Positions 26,501 to 35,314 of a DNA stretch of 64,000 nt are shown here, in pieces (position 1 is the stretch's first letter; each line of letters begins with the position of its first letter). The notes beneath the pieces were generated by a model, which searched no databases, was not told the origin of the DNA, and saw nothing but the letters and a program-made list of their open reading frames with translations. The position numbers and the translations under genes are program-made. Origin of the DNA: Nitrospira sp. (lineage in GTDB: Bacteria; Nitrospirota; Nitrospiria; Nitrospirales; Nitrospiraceae); assembly GCA_030123625.1 (NCBI GenBank), contig CP126121.1, positions 577,001-641,000 on the forward strand. The letters are read 5' to 3'.

Positions 26501-27007
26501 TCATGGTTTAGGTTTTCCTTCCTTTTGAACCTCCACGGCTCGTCCCTGATTGGTCACAGTGGCCGTGATGCGGTCGCCGGGATGTATGTTGGTGTTGAAC
26601 CTTGTCTGAGGATCAATCGTAAGAACGATCTCTTTATCATTCGATCGTTCTATGGTAAGGGCGGTTTCCTCAGACTTGAGAACGCGGCCACGGACGGTTT
26701 TCAATCCCGACGCCTGACCGGGATTCACACTCGGATCTTCGATGCCGGTTTGCTCACGGTCATGGCCTCTTTTGGCTTCGACTTTTGGTCCGCTTGAACC
26801 GCCTTGAAGCTCTCCTTCGACTCTATAGTTTTCTCCCTGTCCTTGCTGTTTCAACCGGTTTTTCCGGATCTCTTCCCGCCGGTCTTGGTCCGCCGCATCG
26901 GGTTTTTGAAGCTCAGGATTGCCTTGCGGAAGGATGGCATCTTGGGCTGAAACGAAAGACGCCCAGAGAACGCTGCAGAACAAGGTGACAGTCATGCGCC
27001 GTGTCAT
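26501..27007 (-). CDS. Periplasmic OB-type protein (paralogue 2)
   Basis: A 168-residue exported protein with a signal peptide (VTLFCSVLWASFVSAQ, cleavage near 22). Residues 30-95 are polar, rich in Glu/Arg/Gln and probably unstructured. Residues 108-162 repeat the OB-like pattern of the proteins at 16806 and 42194: VRGRVLKSEETALTIERS, TIDPQTRFNTNIHPGDRITATV. AAGGAG lies about 10 nt before the ATG. It is preceded on the same strand by the small SRPBCC gene with a strong hairpin between them. Confidence 0.72.
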   Translation of the reverse strand: MTRRMTVTLFCSVLWASFVSAQDAILPQGNPELQKPDAADQDRREEIRKNRLKQQGQGENYRVEGELQGGSSGPKVEAKRGHDREQTGIEDPSVNPGQASGLKTVRGRVLKSEETALTIERSNDKEIVLTIDPQTRFNTNIHPGDRITATVTNQGRAVEVQKEGKPKP

Positions 27008-27124
27008 GATTCATGTTCTCCTTCTCTCACGCACATTGAGCCGTTCCGAAAGAAGCATCCCAAGGGAAAGGGCGCCATAGAGGGAGGGAACACGACGCCG
27101 TGAGAGACTTCACTCGAACCCGCG

Positions 27125-27151
27125 GCGTCGCCGTGGCTGCCACGGCGACGC
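27125..27151. terminator. 12-bp perfect hairpin between SRPBCC and OB-type genes
   Basis: GCGTCGCCGTGG (27125-27136) and CCACGGCGACGC (27140-27151) pair perfectly around CTG. The stem is very GC-rich but has no U-tract on either strand. It may end or attenuate the leftward transcript from the SRPBCC gene before the OB-type gene. Confidence 0.5.
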
Positions 27152-27197
27152 TGCCCGCTGAACCGTCGAGCCACGGTCTTTTCCGATCCTCCCTCCG

Positions 27198-27647
27198 TCA
27201 GGCCACCGTTCCCCGCCACGCTCCGGTCTCTTGACCGCGAGACTCGATGAAATCTTTGAATCGCTGCAGATCTCCTTCCACTCGGCCGGCCACCACGCCT
27301 ATTGTGTCGCCGGTCTTCTCCATCGCCCCCTCCGGCTCATATTCCATACGAAGGTGGAGTTTTGATTTGTTCTCTGAAACCGGGGAAAAGGTGACCATTC
27401 CACCGTTCTTGGAACCGCCCTGGCTCATCCAGCCGATTCGTTGATCGGGAATCTGCTCGGTGATGACGGCATCCCATTCTTTTTGCTTTCCCCCGATGCT
27501 GGCCTTCCAGTGCAGATGCTTGTCGTCGATCTGCTGGACTTGTTCCACGCCTTCCATAAATCGGGGAAACTCTTCAAATTGGGTCCATTGATTGTAAGCG
27601 GTCTTGACAGGAACATTGATCTCGATCGATTTTTCTATGACGGACAT
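27198..27647 (-). CDS. SRPBCC family protein (paralogue 2)
   Basis: A 149-residue cytosolic single-domain protein of the cyclase/dehydrase-like SRPBCC group: EKSIEINVPVKTAYNQWTQF, EEFPRFMEGVEQVQQID, KEWDAVITEQIPDQRIGW, VEGDLQRFKDFIE. Unlike the other two paralogues it has no membrane segment. The start at 27647 is chosen because AAGGAGG precedes it; the frame continues upstream without a site. It follows the DUF2630 gene by 65 nt on the same strand. It probably binds a hydrophobic ligand; none is known. Confidence 0.85.
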   Translation of the reverse strand: MSVIEKSIEINVPVKTAYNQWTQFEEFPRFMEGVEQVQQIDDKHLHWKASIGGKQKEWDAVITEQIPDQRIGWMSQGGSKNGGMVTFSPVSENKSKLHLRMEYEPEGAMEKTGDTIGVVAGRVEGDLQRFKDFIESRGQETGAWRGTVA

Positions 27648-27712
27648 AGTCGCCTCCTTGCTGATTGTTGTTGTGACGGACGACGCGGCACGAGTATTCA
27701 CACGGCGGTTCT

Positions 27713-27958
27713 TCACTGTTCATATTCTTCGACGATCTCCGGCGGCCTGACCTGCGCCTTGTCGGCATCCTGTCCGACGGTCCGTAGCGCGCGTCGTTGC
27801 CGAAGGAGATCCCAGCATTGATCAAGCTCGACTTGCAGAGCCCGCAACCGACGCTGGTCCTCGTCGCTGTTGACTTCACGAGCCAGCATCTGATGTTCCT
27901 GACCGACAAGTTCATTGATTCGTTGGAGCACCGACTGATCAGTCGTCTTGTCGTCCAT
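27713..27958 (-). CDS. DUF2630 family protein
   Basis: An 81-residue, highly charged helical protein with the DUF2630 signature: ISELV-like RINELVGQEHQMLA, then RLRALQVELDQCWDLLRQRRA. Function unknown; members appear in stress-linked loci. AGGTGA precedes the ATG. It lies 37 nt after DUF4142 and 65 nt before the SRPBCC gene, all leftward, so the three are probably one operon. Confidence 0.85.
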   Translation of the reverse strand: MDDKTTDQSVLQRINELVGQEHQMLAREVNSDEDQRRLRALQVELDQCWDLLRQRRALRTVGQDADKAQVRPPEIVEEYEQ

Positions 27959-27995
27959 TCATCACCTATTCAGAACTCCGTCCATCTCCGTCGAG

Positions 27996-28514
27996 TCAAG
28001 GATTCGTCTGCAACGAATATTTCACTTGATGCGCCTTTTCCCGATGGGTTTGTAACGCCGGAAGGGTCGAGGCGATCCACTGTTTGATGTCTTCATCCTG
28101 TATGGTGTTCACACGCCGCCGGAACTCCTCCACCGTCGTTTCGTGGTCTTCCAGAATATAGTCGATGTAGGCGCGGTCGAAGGCATGGCCGGACAGTTGG
28201 GAGATCTTGTTCACTTGCTGCTTATGCTCCTCACTGACTCCGGGAGAGAGTTGCACGCCGCCTTTCATGGCCAATAGTTCGACCTGTTGGCTGCTCTTCT
28301 TGTGGACTTCGACCATTTGCTGCCCCAAGTCCTTTACTCGTTCGTTCACCGCACGTTGGACTGCAAGTTGGCCCAGCGATATTTCGATCTGCTGTCCTTC
28401 TGCGGCCTTCTCAAGGAATGATTGAGCGTCGGTTTTGACGGTTTGCGCGAAGACAGATGCAGTGAACCCTACGGCGCCGCACATCATCAGGCTTAATGAC
28501 AGGAACCTCGGCAT
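27996..28514 (-). CDS. DUF4142 periplasmic protein (paralogue 1)
   Basis: A 172-residue exported protein; the signal peptide ends near AQ at 23-24. The rest is a ferritin-like helical bundle of the DUF4142 family (SFLEKAAEGQQIEISLGQLAVQ, VKDLGQQMVEVHKKSSQQ, FDRAYIDYILEDHETTVEEF). No metal function is proven. ATG 28514 has GAGGAG 5-6 nt upstream; an in-frame ATG seven codons earlier does not. It lies 39 nt downstream of the esterase gene and 37 nt before DUF2630. A second copy is at 29998-30555. Confidence 0.85.
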   Translation of the reverse strand: MPRFLSLSLMMCGAVGFTASVFAQTVKTDAQSFLEKAAEGQQIEISLGQLAVQRAVNERVKDLGQQMVEVHKKSSQQVELLAMKGGVQLSPGVSEEHKQQVNKISQLSGHAFDRAYIDYILEDHETTVEEFRRRVNTIQDEDIKQWIASTLPALQTHREKAHQVKYSLQTNP

Positions 28515-28553
28515 GACATTCTCCTCTTGAAGCACGACGTACTGCGCAGATGG

Positions 28554-29756
28554 CTAGTCCTGCAGCGGTTCGATTGGCACGCTGCGGCCGGTGGGCTCCA
28601 ATCGGTCGTCATTGCGGGAAAAGACCGGATCGTCGAACGACCAATTCATGCCGTTTGCGACCAACCGCACGGCTTTTTTCGCGTCGCCGACGACGGCGCC
28701 CATCCCGAAAAACTCGTGCGTGACTCCCTTGAAATTTCGATACGACACCGGAACGCCGGCTTCGAGGAGACGTTCGGCATAGCGTTTTCCCTCCGATCGC
28801 AAGGGATCGATTTCCGCCGTAATGATCGTGGCGGGCGGAAGCCCGCTGAGGTCGCGGGCATGCACCAGATCGATCCACGGGTGTTTCCCATCCGCCGGCT
28901 CTCTCAAATACTTTTCGAAGAACCACGCCATCATCGGCTTGTCCAACGGTTTGGCGTTTGCATTTTCGCGATAGGATGAGGTGTTGAAGTCATAGCCGGC
29001 TACGGGATAAATGAGGGCTTGGTGGACGGGCAACAGTTCCCCGCGCGCCCTCGCCATCAGGCACACAGCAGCCGCCAAATTGCCCCCGGCACTCTCACCG
29101 GCCACGGCGACCATGGAAGGATCTCCCCCGAAGCCGTCGGCGTTGCGCAACACCCACCGATAGGCTGCATAGGCATCCTCATGGGCCGCCGGAAATTTGT
29201 GCTCCGGAGCTTTACGGTATTCCACGGACACCACGATGGCCTTGGTGGTTTTTGCGAGCGCCCGCGCCGACGAATCGTACGTGTCGATCGTCGCGATCAC
29301 CCATCCTCCCCCATGAAAATACACGATCACGGGAAATGGGCCCTCCCCTTCCGGCGTATAGACGCGGATCGGAATAGCACCTCCTGGACCGGGAATCGTA
29401 TGATTTTTGGTCTTTCCAATCGACATCGGGGCCGTACTTTGCTTTCGTTCCTGCAGTAATGCCGCCACGGCATCGGCAGGGGTAGGTTGCGCCCGTGCTT
29501 CCTCGGCGGAGAGCGAAATAAGAGGTTTAGGTTTTAAGTCTTCCAACTCCGCCAGCACTGCAGCCATGTCCTTATCCGCCCGTGATTTCACCGTGTCCAT
29601 CGCCTGTTTGACTTCTTCGGCGGACGGAGCCTCGGCTTTTCGGTGCCCGCCGCCGTAGGTTTCCGTTTCCTTCTGTGCCGTTTGGCAACCCGTCTGGAGG
29701 CTGAAGAGAACCGCGACACACAGAAATGATGTCACGATATTTTGTTGCGCAATCAT
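28554..29756 (-). CDS. Alpha/beta-hydrolase esterase, lipoprotein (HSL type)
   Basis: A 400-residue predicted lipoprotein: lipobox with Cys24 (QTGC). Residues 30-115 are a polar, helical linker. The catalytic domain of hormone-sensitive-lipase type has the oxyanion motif HGGGW (148-152), nucleophile Ser222 in GESAGG, Asp317 in EIDPL and His347 in THEFF. It would hydrolyse short-chain esters in the periplasm or on the outer membrane. ATG 29756 (GGGGAA upstream) is preferred to the longer frame, which lacks a signal peptide at its start. It lies 39 nt upstream of DUF4142 on the same strand. Confidence 0.87.
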   Translation of the reverse strand: MIAQQNIVTSFLCVAVLFSLQTGCQTAQKETETYGGGHRKAEAPSAEEVKQAMDTVKSRADKDMAAVLAELEDLKPKPLISLSAEEARAQPTPADAVAALLQERKQSTAPMSIGKTKNHTIPGPGGAIPIRVYTPEGEGPFPVIVYFHGGGWVIATIDTYDSSARALAKTTKAIVVSVEYRKAPEHKFPAAHEDAYAAYRWVLRNADGFGGDPSMVAVAGESAGGNLAAAVCLMARARGELLPVHQALIYPVAGYDFNTSSYRENANAKPLDKPMMAWFFEKYLREPADGKHPWIDLVHARDLSGLPPATIITAEIDPLRSEGKRYAERLLEAGVPVSYRNFKGVTHEFFGMGAVVGDAKKAVRLVANGMNWSFDDPVFSRNDDRLEPTGRSVPIEPLQD

Positions 29757-29997
29757 CACGCTTCCCCTACATTGTGCCGACACGGCGGCATGAGGATGCC
29801 GCCCGTATGACGACATTATCCTCTCTCTTGTACCGCCTATGGGATCGTCAGGCGACTAGCAGATTCCCGAGAAATGAGTGCGGGCATGAGCGAGAAGACG
29901 GGTTGCTCAGGGGCTGATCCCGAGCACCTTTCACAAGGCGCGCCGTTATCCTCACTTGCCGGAATAGCGGGTGCGGCTGTACGGCAATCTTTACGGA

Positions 29998-30555
29998 TTA
30001 CGGATTCGTTTGCAGAGAGTTTTTGACCAACCGCGCCTGATCTCGATGTGCCCGCAAAGCAGGCAATGTGGAGGTGAACCATTCCCTCAAATCCGGATAT
30101 CTCATCGTCTTCACATAATGCTGGAATTCCTCCAAAGTCTTTTCGTGATTTGCCAGCGTGAGATTCATGTAGGCGCGATCGAACTCATAACCTGACAATT
30201 TCGACATTTCGTCTACCTTTTTCTTATCTTCTGGACTGAGCTTCGTAGGCAAAGATACTTTATGTTTTGATGCCAGTTCCTCCGCCTCTCGGCGGACTTT
30301 CTTGTGATCTTCCACCATCTTGGAGCCGAATTCCTTCACCCGATCGTTCTGCGCCCGTTGCGTAGCCAGTTGACCGAGCGCAATCGCGACTTGCTGCTCC
30401 TCCGCGGCGATCGTCAGAAACGTTTGCGTATCTGTTTTTGAGTCCAATGTTGCTCCTGAAGGATCGGATTCCACATCCACTTGCGCTCCGGCCATTCCTG
30501 GAGAGAAATTCAAGGCGACAACCATTAAAAGACCTGCGCATATCATGCGATACAT
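29998..30555 (-). CDS. DUF4142 periplasmic protein (paralogue 2)
   Basis: A 185-residue exported protein with a signal peptide (cleavage near GAQ, about 24-26). The helical bundle SFLT-like QTFLTIAAEEQQVAIALGQLA, DRVKEFGSKMVEDHKKVRRE, YEFDRAYMNLTLANHEKTLEEF parallels the protein at 27996 almost segment by segment, and both end in SLQTNP. AAGGAG precedes the ATG. The duplication is older than the surrounding sequence, since identity is moderate. Confidence 0.86.
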   Translation of the reverse strand: MYRMICAGLLMVVALNFSPGMAGAQVDVESDPSGATLDSKTDTQTFLTIAAEEQQVAIALGQLATQRAQNDRVKEFGSKMVEDHKKVRREAEELASKHKVSLPTKLSPEDKKKVDEMSKLSGYEFDRAYMNLTLANHEKTLEEFQHYVKTMRYPDLREWFTSTLPALRAHRDQARLVKNSLQTNP

Positions 30556-30896
30556 GGGACGCTCCTTGGATAAGGTGAGTAGCCTTTCATTTTGGATCTC
30601 TCCCGACCCGGTACCGGGCCGGCCTTCAACAGGCGGTGCAAATCATGGGCCCTGAGGAATCGGCTTTGGCCGATTGGTCGGAGCCCATTCGCTGAAGGAC
30701 AGACCTTAGCGTAGGCGCCGTCTCACGCCGGTTTGTTCATCTCAGGAATGTAACGGGTATGTTCGCGATGAATGGGTTTCAGGAGACAAGATGTCCCCTC
30801 CGGGACAGACATTCTTTCAATCCCTGCTCCATCGACCTTTCGAACGTCCCAACTTCTTAGTATGAGGAACTCCTGCGTCCGCACCTTCACTCACGA
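30556..30896. other. Spacer with short palindromes, no gene
   Basis: About 340 nt. It contains CCCGGTACCGGG at 30606-30617 and a small hairpin AATCGGC-tttg-GCCGATT near 30658-30675. Either could be part of regulation of the DUF4142 gene that starts at 30555. No gene is visible. Confidence 0.4.
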
Positions 30897-31442
30897 TTAT
30901 TGTTTCTTGACTCGGCTCGATACCGTCTGCTCCAGTTCCTCGCTGTTCGACACCAACACATTATTCACGAAGAATGTGGGCGTCCCTTGTACTCCGCACC
31001 GATGGCCAGACTGCACATCACGCCGTATTTTCAGTATTCCGGCTCCCGCGTGGAGGTCGTCTTTAAAATGCGGAACATCCAACCCGGCCATCGCAGCATA
31101 GACATAGAGATCATCCAGATCGAGATGGGCTTGGTTTTGGAACAGCAAATCGTGCATGGGCCAGAAGCGGTCTTGCAAAGCGGCGGCTTCAGAGGCTTCC
31201 GCTGCGAGCTGTGCATGCGGATGTTTCTTCACAAGGGGAAAATGCCGGTACACGAACCGCACACGGTCCGCGAATCGAGAACGCAACCCGCTCATGAGGG
31301 ATTGGGCTTGTCTGCAATAAGGACATTCGAAATCGCAGTACGTCATCACAGTCACCGACGCCGCTCCACCTCCCCTCACATGATCGTCCGGCAACACGAT
31401 GAGGTCATAGCGATCACATATGCTGCGGGCCTCCTTAGGCAT
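30897..31442 (-). CDS. DsbA-family thiol oxidoreductase-like protein
   Basis: A 181-residue thioredoxin-fold protein. The active site is Cys40-Pro-Tyr-Cys43 (DFECPYC), and the cis-proline loop is GTPTFFVN near 160. A helical insert (about 75-140) fits the DsbA/Thioredoxin_4 group. No signal peptide is visible with this start, so it may be cytosolic, as in DsbA-like proteins linked to antiporters. I chose ATG 31442, 5 nt after the upstream SRPBCC stop; the longer frame overlaps that gene heavily. Disulphide exchange is likely, partner unknown. Confidence 0.8.
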   Translation of the reverse strand: MPKEARSICDRYDLIVLPDDHVRGGGAASVTVMTYCDFECPYCRQAQSLMSGLRSRFADRVRFVYRHFPLVKKHPHAQLAAEASEAAALQDRFWPMHDLLFQNQAHLDLDDLYVYAAMAGLDVPHFKDDLHAGAGILKIRRDVQSGHRCGVQGTPTFFVNNVLVSNSEELEQTVSSRVKKQ

Positions 31443-31447
31443 AGCGC

Positions 31448-32254
31448 CTACGCTTTCTGTTCGCCGCCGGCCTGAGAAAAAGCGCCCGTCTCCATTTCTT
31501 CTTTGAATCGCTGCAGATCTTCGGCAATCTTCGTATTCGGGTCTTCCCCGAACCACTTAGCCACAGCCGCGCCGAACTCGCCTCCCGGCGGCTCATACTG
31601 CAGCGTCACGGTCAACCACGTCCGCTGTCCGTCACCCGTCGGCTTGAACTCCACCGAACCGGTATGATTCACATCGGCACCCTGCAGCGACCTCCATCCA
31701 AGGCGTTGATTCTCCACATCGTTGATGATTTCAGCATCCCACTCCACCTTCGGGACACCGGGCATCGCCTTCATCACCCAGTGGGACAGTCGATCATTGA
31801 TGACCTGTACCGAATCAAGATGGTTCATGATGCGGGGCAAATTATCCAATGACCGCCAAAATCGATACATGTCATTCGGTGGACGATTGATCTCGATCGC
31901 CCGTTGAATTTTTGTTGCGCGGTCCGTATGCACCTTGCGACGGCCCAATCGATCGGTGTTGCTCGACCCGCCGGACCGGTTACTGCCGCCGCTCATATCG
32001 ATACCCATGGCACCAAATACAGGGCAATAGCCGCTTATCGCTCGATAGAGAAGCCCCCCTCCTACCGTCGCCAATGCGGCGCCGGACCAGCGGCGGCGGG
32101 ACAACCCCGAGGCTAAGAACATCATCCCGGCGATGACGGATAACACCCGCTGCACGTCGCCGATATTTTCTCGATGCTCGAACTCCGCTCGTTCTTCATT
32201 CCATCCCAAGTCCTGCGTATTGGTATGGTAGCGCTCTTTTTCCGACATAGCCAT
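31448..32254 (-). CDS. SRPBCC protein with N-terminal DUF2892-like membrane part (paralogue 3)
   Basis: A 268-residue protein. Residues 28-85 resemble DUF2892 (ENIGDVQRVLSVIAGMMFLA, then a second membrane segment and SGYCPVFGAMGI). A short Ser/Gly linker leads to the SRPBCC domain at 110-255 (AIEINRPPNDMYRFWRSLDNLP, VEWDAEIINDVENQRLGWRS, LTVTLQYEPPGGEF). GGAGG precedes the ATG. The DsbA-like gene follows 5 nt downstream. The two-part architecture recalls membrane-tethered lipid- or quinone-binding proteins; no ligand is known. Confidence 0.85.
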   Translation of the reverse strand: MAMSEKERYHTNTQDLGWNEERAEFEHRENIGDVQRVLSVIAGMMFLASGLSRRRWSGAALATVGGGLLYRAISGYCPVFGAMGIDMSGGSNRSGGSSNTDRLGRRKVHTDRATKIQRAIEINRPPNDMYRFWRSLDNLPRIMNHLDSVQVINDRLSHWVMKAMPGVPKVEWDAEIINDVENQRLGWRSLQGADVNHTGSVEFKPTGDGQRTWLTVTLQYEPPGGEFGAAVAKWFGEDPNTKIAEDLQRFKEEMETGAFSQAGGEQKA

Positions 32255-32522
32255 GAGCTTCCTCCCGTCAGTTCTCCTGACAATATTATGATGTGGGTCT
32301 CACTCAGTTCTTGTGCAAGAGGCAGACCGTCCGGTCACACCTGAAATGAGCAAGAAGGTTTCATGGCTTTACAGGAATCGGCCCGAGATGTCTCGGCCCG
32401 GACAGATTTTCTCCGTATGGAGAGGCTCGCCGGGACACATCGCATCCTGAGAATTATTGAACGATTCTTCTCACGGAGGCCGAATCTTGCATAGAGCACT
32501 GCCTAGAAAATAGGAAATCGCT

Positions 32523-33113
32523 ATGGATGATCCAGCTGTGCTTGTTCGGTACTATCTTCTTTATTTCATCCTTCCGCTCTGGATCCTCGCCGGCCTGACC
32601 GATTACTTTCTCCATAAGCGGACACGAATCGAGACCACGTCCGGAACCAAAGAATCGATTCTCCACTTATTGCAACTGACTGAGGCCGGCGTGCCGGTGG
32701 TACTGGGGCTGCTGTGTGACATCAATGCGCTCATCATCGCCGTCATGCTGGGCGCTGTGGTCGTTCATGAGGCCACCGCCCTCTGGGATGTGACGTACGC
32801 GCATACACGCCGCTACCTCGGTCCGTTGGAGCAACATATCCATAGTTTTTTGGAGGTCCTTCCGATCATGGCCGTATCGTTCGTCACGATCCTGTACTGG
32901 AATCAGCTCTTGGCGCTGGTTGGAGTCGGAACCGAAGCGCCTCGCTTCGAATTGAGAACGAAGACGGACCCCCTCCCGACCGCTTACCTCATTGCGCTGT
33001 TTTCTTCCATCGCAATCTTCATCGTCCTCCCGTACGGAGAAGAGCTCTGGCGCTGCCTTAGAACAGTCCGATATCAAGAGGAGGATGGTACGCCCGCAAC
33101 TCATGCTGCTTGA
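32523..33113 (+). CDS. Unknown polytopic membrane protein with His/Glu motifs
   Basis: A 196-residue inner-membrane protein with four or five hydrophobic segments (about 7-25, 52-80, 105-130, 150-175). Conserved-looking polar residues lie at the membrane edges: YFLHKRTRIE, SILHLLQLTE, VVHEATALWD, YAHTRR and QHIHSFLE. Clusters like these often bind metal ions, as in membrane hydroxylases, but spacing does not match a named family. I know related unnamed proteins only as conserved hypotheticals. A weak AGGAAA precedes the ATG. It converges with DUF4383, and a hairpin separates them. Confidence 0.65.
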   Translation: MDDPAVLVRYYLLYFILPLWILAGLTDYFLHKRTRIETTSGTKESILHLLQLTEAGVPVVLGLLCDINALIIAVMLGAVVVHEATALWDVTYAHTRRYLGPLEQHIHSFLEVLPIMAVSFVTILYWNQLLALVGVGTEAPRFELRTKTDPLPTAYLIALFSSIAIFIVLPYGEELWRCLRTVRYQEEDGTPATHAA

Positions 33114-33141
33114 TCACGCCATATGAAGGGACTTCAAGACC

Positions 33142-33174
33142 GAGACAACGGCACCGGCCCGGCGCCGTTGTCTC
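33142..33174. terminator. Bidirectional hairpin between convergent genes
   Basis: GAGACAACGGC (33142-33152) pairs perfectly with GCCGTTGTCTC (33164-33174) around an 11-nt GC-rich loop. It lies between the convergent membrane-protein and DUF4383 genes. No U-tract follows, so it may act as a transcript end stabiliser or rho-linked terminator. Confidence 0.55.
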
Positions 33175-33191
33175 ATTGAGATGAGAGGAAA

Positions 33192-33635
33192 TCAAGCAGC
33201 CCGGCGATAACTTTCCGCTATTTCATCCGCTTGTGCCTGCTTGCCGTACCCATAGTAAGCGGCAAAAGCGGCGGTCCCGCCATGGAGCCAGACGTCCCAT
33301 CCATGTAAAGGAATGAGACCGAATGCCATGCTGAGCGGGGGAATGACCCCCATTACAGCCAGAATGCCGTAGAACCATGTCAGGCCACGGGCAAAGCCTC
33401 TTGCCTTGCTTACGCTCCGAGCAAAAGAAAGGCCTGCTATGCCCACCCCCAGATGAATCAGATTATGGATCCAGTTCACGGGAAACAGGCCAAACAGAAG
33501 ACCATACCCCTCCTCTGCAAATAAACCAGGCACAGCGTTCGGGTGGGGAGTCGAGAGGACTCCTGGTATAAACCCCAGGAGCCCTACCGCCAGGAATAGG
33601 ACTCCGATAAGTTGCGCAAACCTCCGGCTAGTCAT
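33192..33635 (-). CDS. DUF4383 membrane protein
   Basis: A 147-residue inner-membrane protein with four hydrophobic segments and the DUF4383 pattern FAQLIGVLFLAVGLLGFIPG, FGLFPVNWIHNLIHLGVG, then LTWFYGILAVMG. Function unknown. A near-perfect GGAGGTGA lies 7 nt before the ATG, suggesting strong translation. Confidence 0.87.
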   Translation of the reverse strand: MTSRRFAQLIGVLFLAVGLLGFIPGVLSTPHPNAVPGLFAEEGYGLLFGLFPVNWIHNLIHLGVGIAGLSFARSVSKARGFARGLTWFYGILAVMGVIPPLSMAFGLIPLHGWDVWLHGGTAAFAAYYGYGKQAQADEIAESYRRAA

Positions 33636-33799
33636 GCAATCGTCACCTCCTTCCCGGGCTTGTAACTTCGCAAATGCCGCGCCATGTCGGAATCTTTATG
33701 GAGGAAGACGCAAAGGTGACGGCTGTGTCGGAAAAGGAATACAAGCCAGTCTCTGCCGAGTAGGTTGGTCGACAGAGACAGCTTGCGCGCGGGGCGCTC

Positions 33800-34324
33800 T
33801 TATGCGGCCCGGCGGTGGCCTCGAGAGGATTTCGACATCATTCGTTCTTTGATACCGAGAGCTTCCTGTCCCAGTTCCTCCCAATCGATATCCGCATTCT
33901 CCGCTTCAGGAAACATTTCCCTCTCTTCCTCTTCTATGTGGTGCTTCACGAGTTCACTCATCACGGTAAATTTGGCCTTGTAACCCTTGGCCGACGCTTT
34001 CATTTTTTTAAGTTCTTTGATCAGCAACGCAACCACGTGATGTTCTTCATTGGCTTCATCGACTAAATCTTCTTCACCGGTTGCTTCGCGGATGGCGGGA
34101 TACACAAGGCTCTCCTCGATTTTCGTATGGATCTCCAGGGCTTTGAGTGCCTCGTCCGCAATCCCTTGCCGAGACCGACCGTCCGCCTCTTCAAACGACT
34201 GAAACAGCTGTTCCACTTCCCGATGATCTTCTTTTAACAGTTCGATCGCATTGACGGACTCTTGCTCCGACTGACCCTCATCCAACTCCTCATTGTCTTT
34301 CGATTGCCGTTGCCTCTTTGCCAT
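33800..34324 (-). CDS. Hemerythrin-like HHE domain protein (copy 1)
   Basis: A 174-residue cytosolic protein. The four-helix HHE domain (about 25-150) carries candidate di-iron ligands: His34 in KEDHREVEQLF, His66 and Glu70 in EIHTKIEESLVYP, His95-His96 in EEHHVVALL, and HHIEEEEREMFPE. Such proteins bind oxygen, NO or iron. The C-terminus is basic. GGGAGG precedes the ATG. It is 49 nt from the ferritin-like gene on the same strand. A second copy lies at 59223-59846. Confidence 0.87.
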   Translation of the reverse strand: MAKRQRQSKDNEELDEGQSEQESVNAIELLKEDHREVEQLFQSFEEADGRSRQGIADEALKALEIHTKIEESLVYPAIREATGEEDLVDEANEEHHVVALLIKELKKMKASAKGYKAKFTVMSELVKHHIEEEEREMFPEAENADIDWEELGQEALGIKERMMSKSSRGHRRAA

Positions 34325-34373
34325 TGGAGCCTCCCTTCTTGTCTGTTATGCCTGTGCTGCCCGCCAACGTTGC

Positions 34374-34982
34374 TCACGATCTGGCTGGTTCCCTTTCCGC
34401 ACGCCCCGGAGTCTCATCGCTGAAGTACAGGCGCCGCAAACCCTGATTTGTGTCCGGTTGCACGGCAAATAATAAGTCCGCCAATTCATCCGCATGCTCT
34501 TCTTCCTTCGCCAAGATACCTTCCATCATGACTCGGGAAGTCGTATCTTTATCGCCGAAGTACCGGACCATTTCACTATAGGTCTCGATGGCAATACGCT
34601 CGGCGATCAGATCTTCGCGGATCATATCGGCTAAAGAGGTGCCTTCCCGATACTCGCTGTGGCTATGTTCTGCAATGACCGAGGGATGAAGTTCGGGCTT
34701 GCCTCCCAACTGCTTGATTCGCTCCGCGAGCTGATCGGCATGGGACTGTTCCTCCTGAGCATGTTCCAGAAATTCTTCGGCGACTGCGGCCGAGTTGATG
34801 CCTGTCGCCATGAAATAGTGGAATCGATACCGCAGCACACACATATACTCGGTGGCCAATGCATCGTTCAGCAGTCGGATAACTTGCTTCCGATCCAGCT
34901 CATATTTCTCTGTGACGGGACCTTCTTCAATGTGTCGACGGGCTCGTTTTCGAATCTCTTCGATGTTGGTCAGGAAATCCAT
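34374..34982 (-). CDS. Bacterioferritin/ferritin-like di-iron protein
   Basis: A 202-residue four-helix protein. The di-iron ligand set is visible: Glu45 (ATEYMCVLRY), Glu78 and His81 (EEQSHADQL), Glu128 (AERIAIETY), Glu160 and His163 (KEEEHADEL). It resembles the bacterioferritin-like group; a heme-binding methionine is not obvious. It would store or oxidise iron in the cytosol. I chose ATG 34982 (GGAGGAAGCT upstream); the frame continues for 51 codons without a site. It is followed by the hemerythrin gene and probably co-transcribed. Confidence 0.85.
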   Translation of the reverse strand: MDFLTNIEEIRKRARRHIEEGPVTEKYELDRKQVIRLLNDALATEYMCVLRYRFHYFMATGINSAAVAEEFLEHAQEEQSHADQLAERIKQLGGKPELHPSVIAEHSHSEYREGTSLADMIREDLIAERIAIETYSEMVRYFGDKDTTSRVMMEGILAKEEEHADELADLLFAVQPDTNQGLRRLYFSDETPGRAEREPARS

Positions 34983-35314
34983 AGCTTCCTCCTCTTCCCT
35001 AACGGTATCTCGTCGCTTCTTTCGAGGCGCCACCCCGACTGCAGGGCGTTGCACAAACTTTGCCTTGTCCTTTCCCCTCGACTTTAAACAATTGCAGGCA
35101 ATTAACCTTGAAAACATGAGGCACGTGGCCGGCACAATGAGCTGTGACAGGCTTATGACCGGACCTCAGCAATGCGGTTGGGGACAATCTGTCTAATCAG
35201 GGACAACTTGCACTGGAACACTCCGGATCGCATGATGGCGATGCCGCCGACATGCGCCCATGCGATCAGTCCCGCAATGGCCTCGTTCTACCCTATTAGT
35301 ATTCATGAGCGCTT
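34983..35314. other. Spacer without a gene
   Basis: About 330 nt upstream of the ferritin-like gene. It has no frame with a start signal; it should carry the promoter of the ferritin/hemerythrin unit. Confidence 0.4.
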
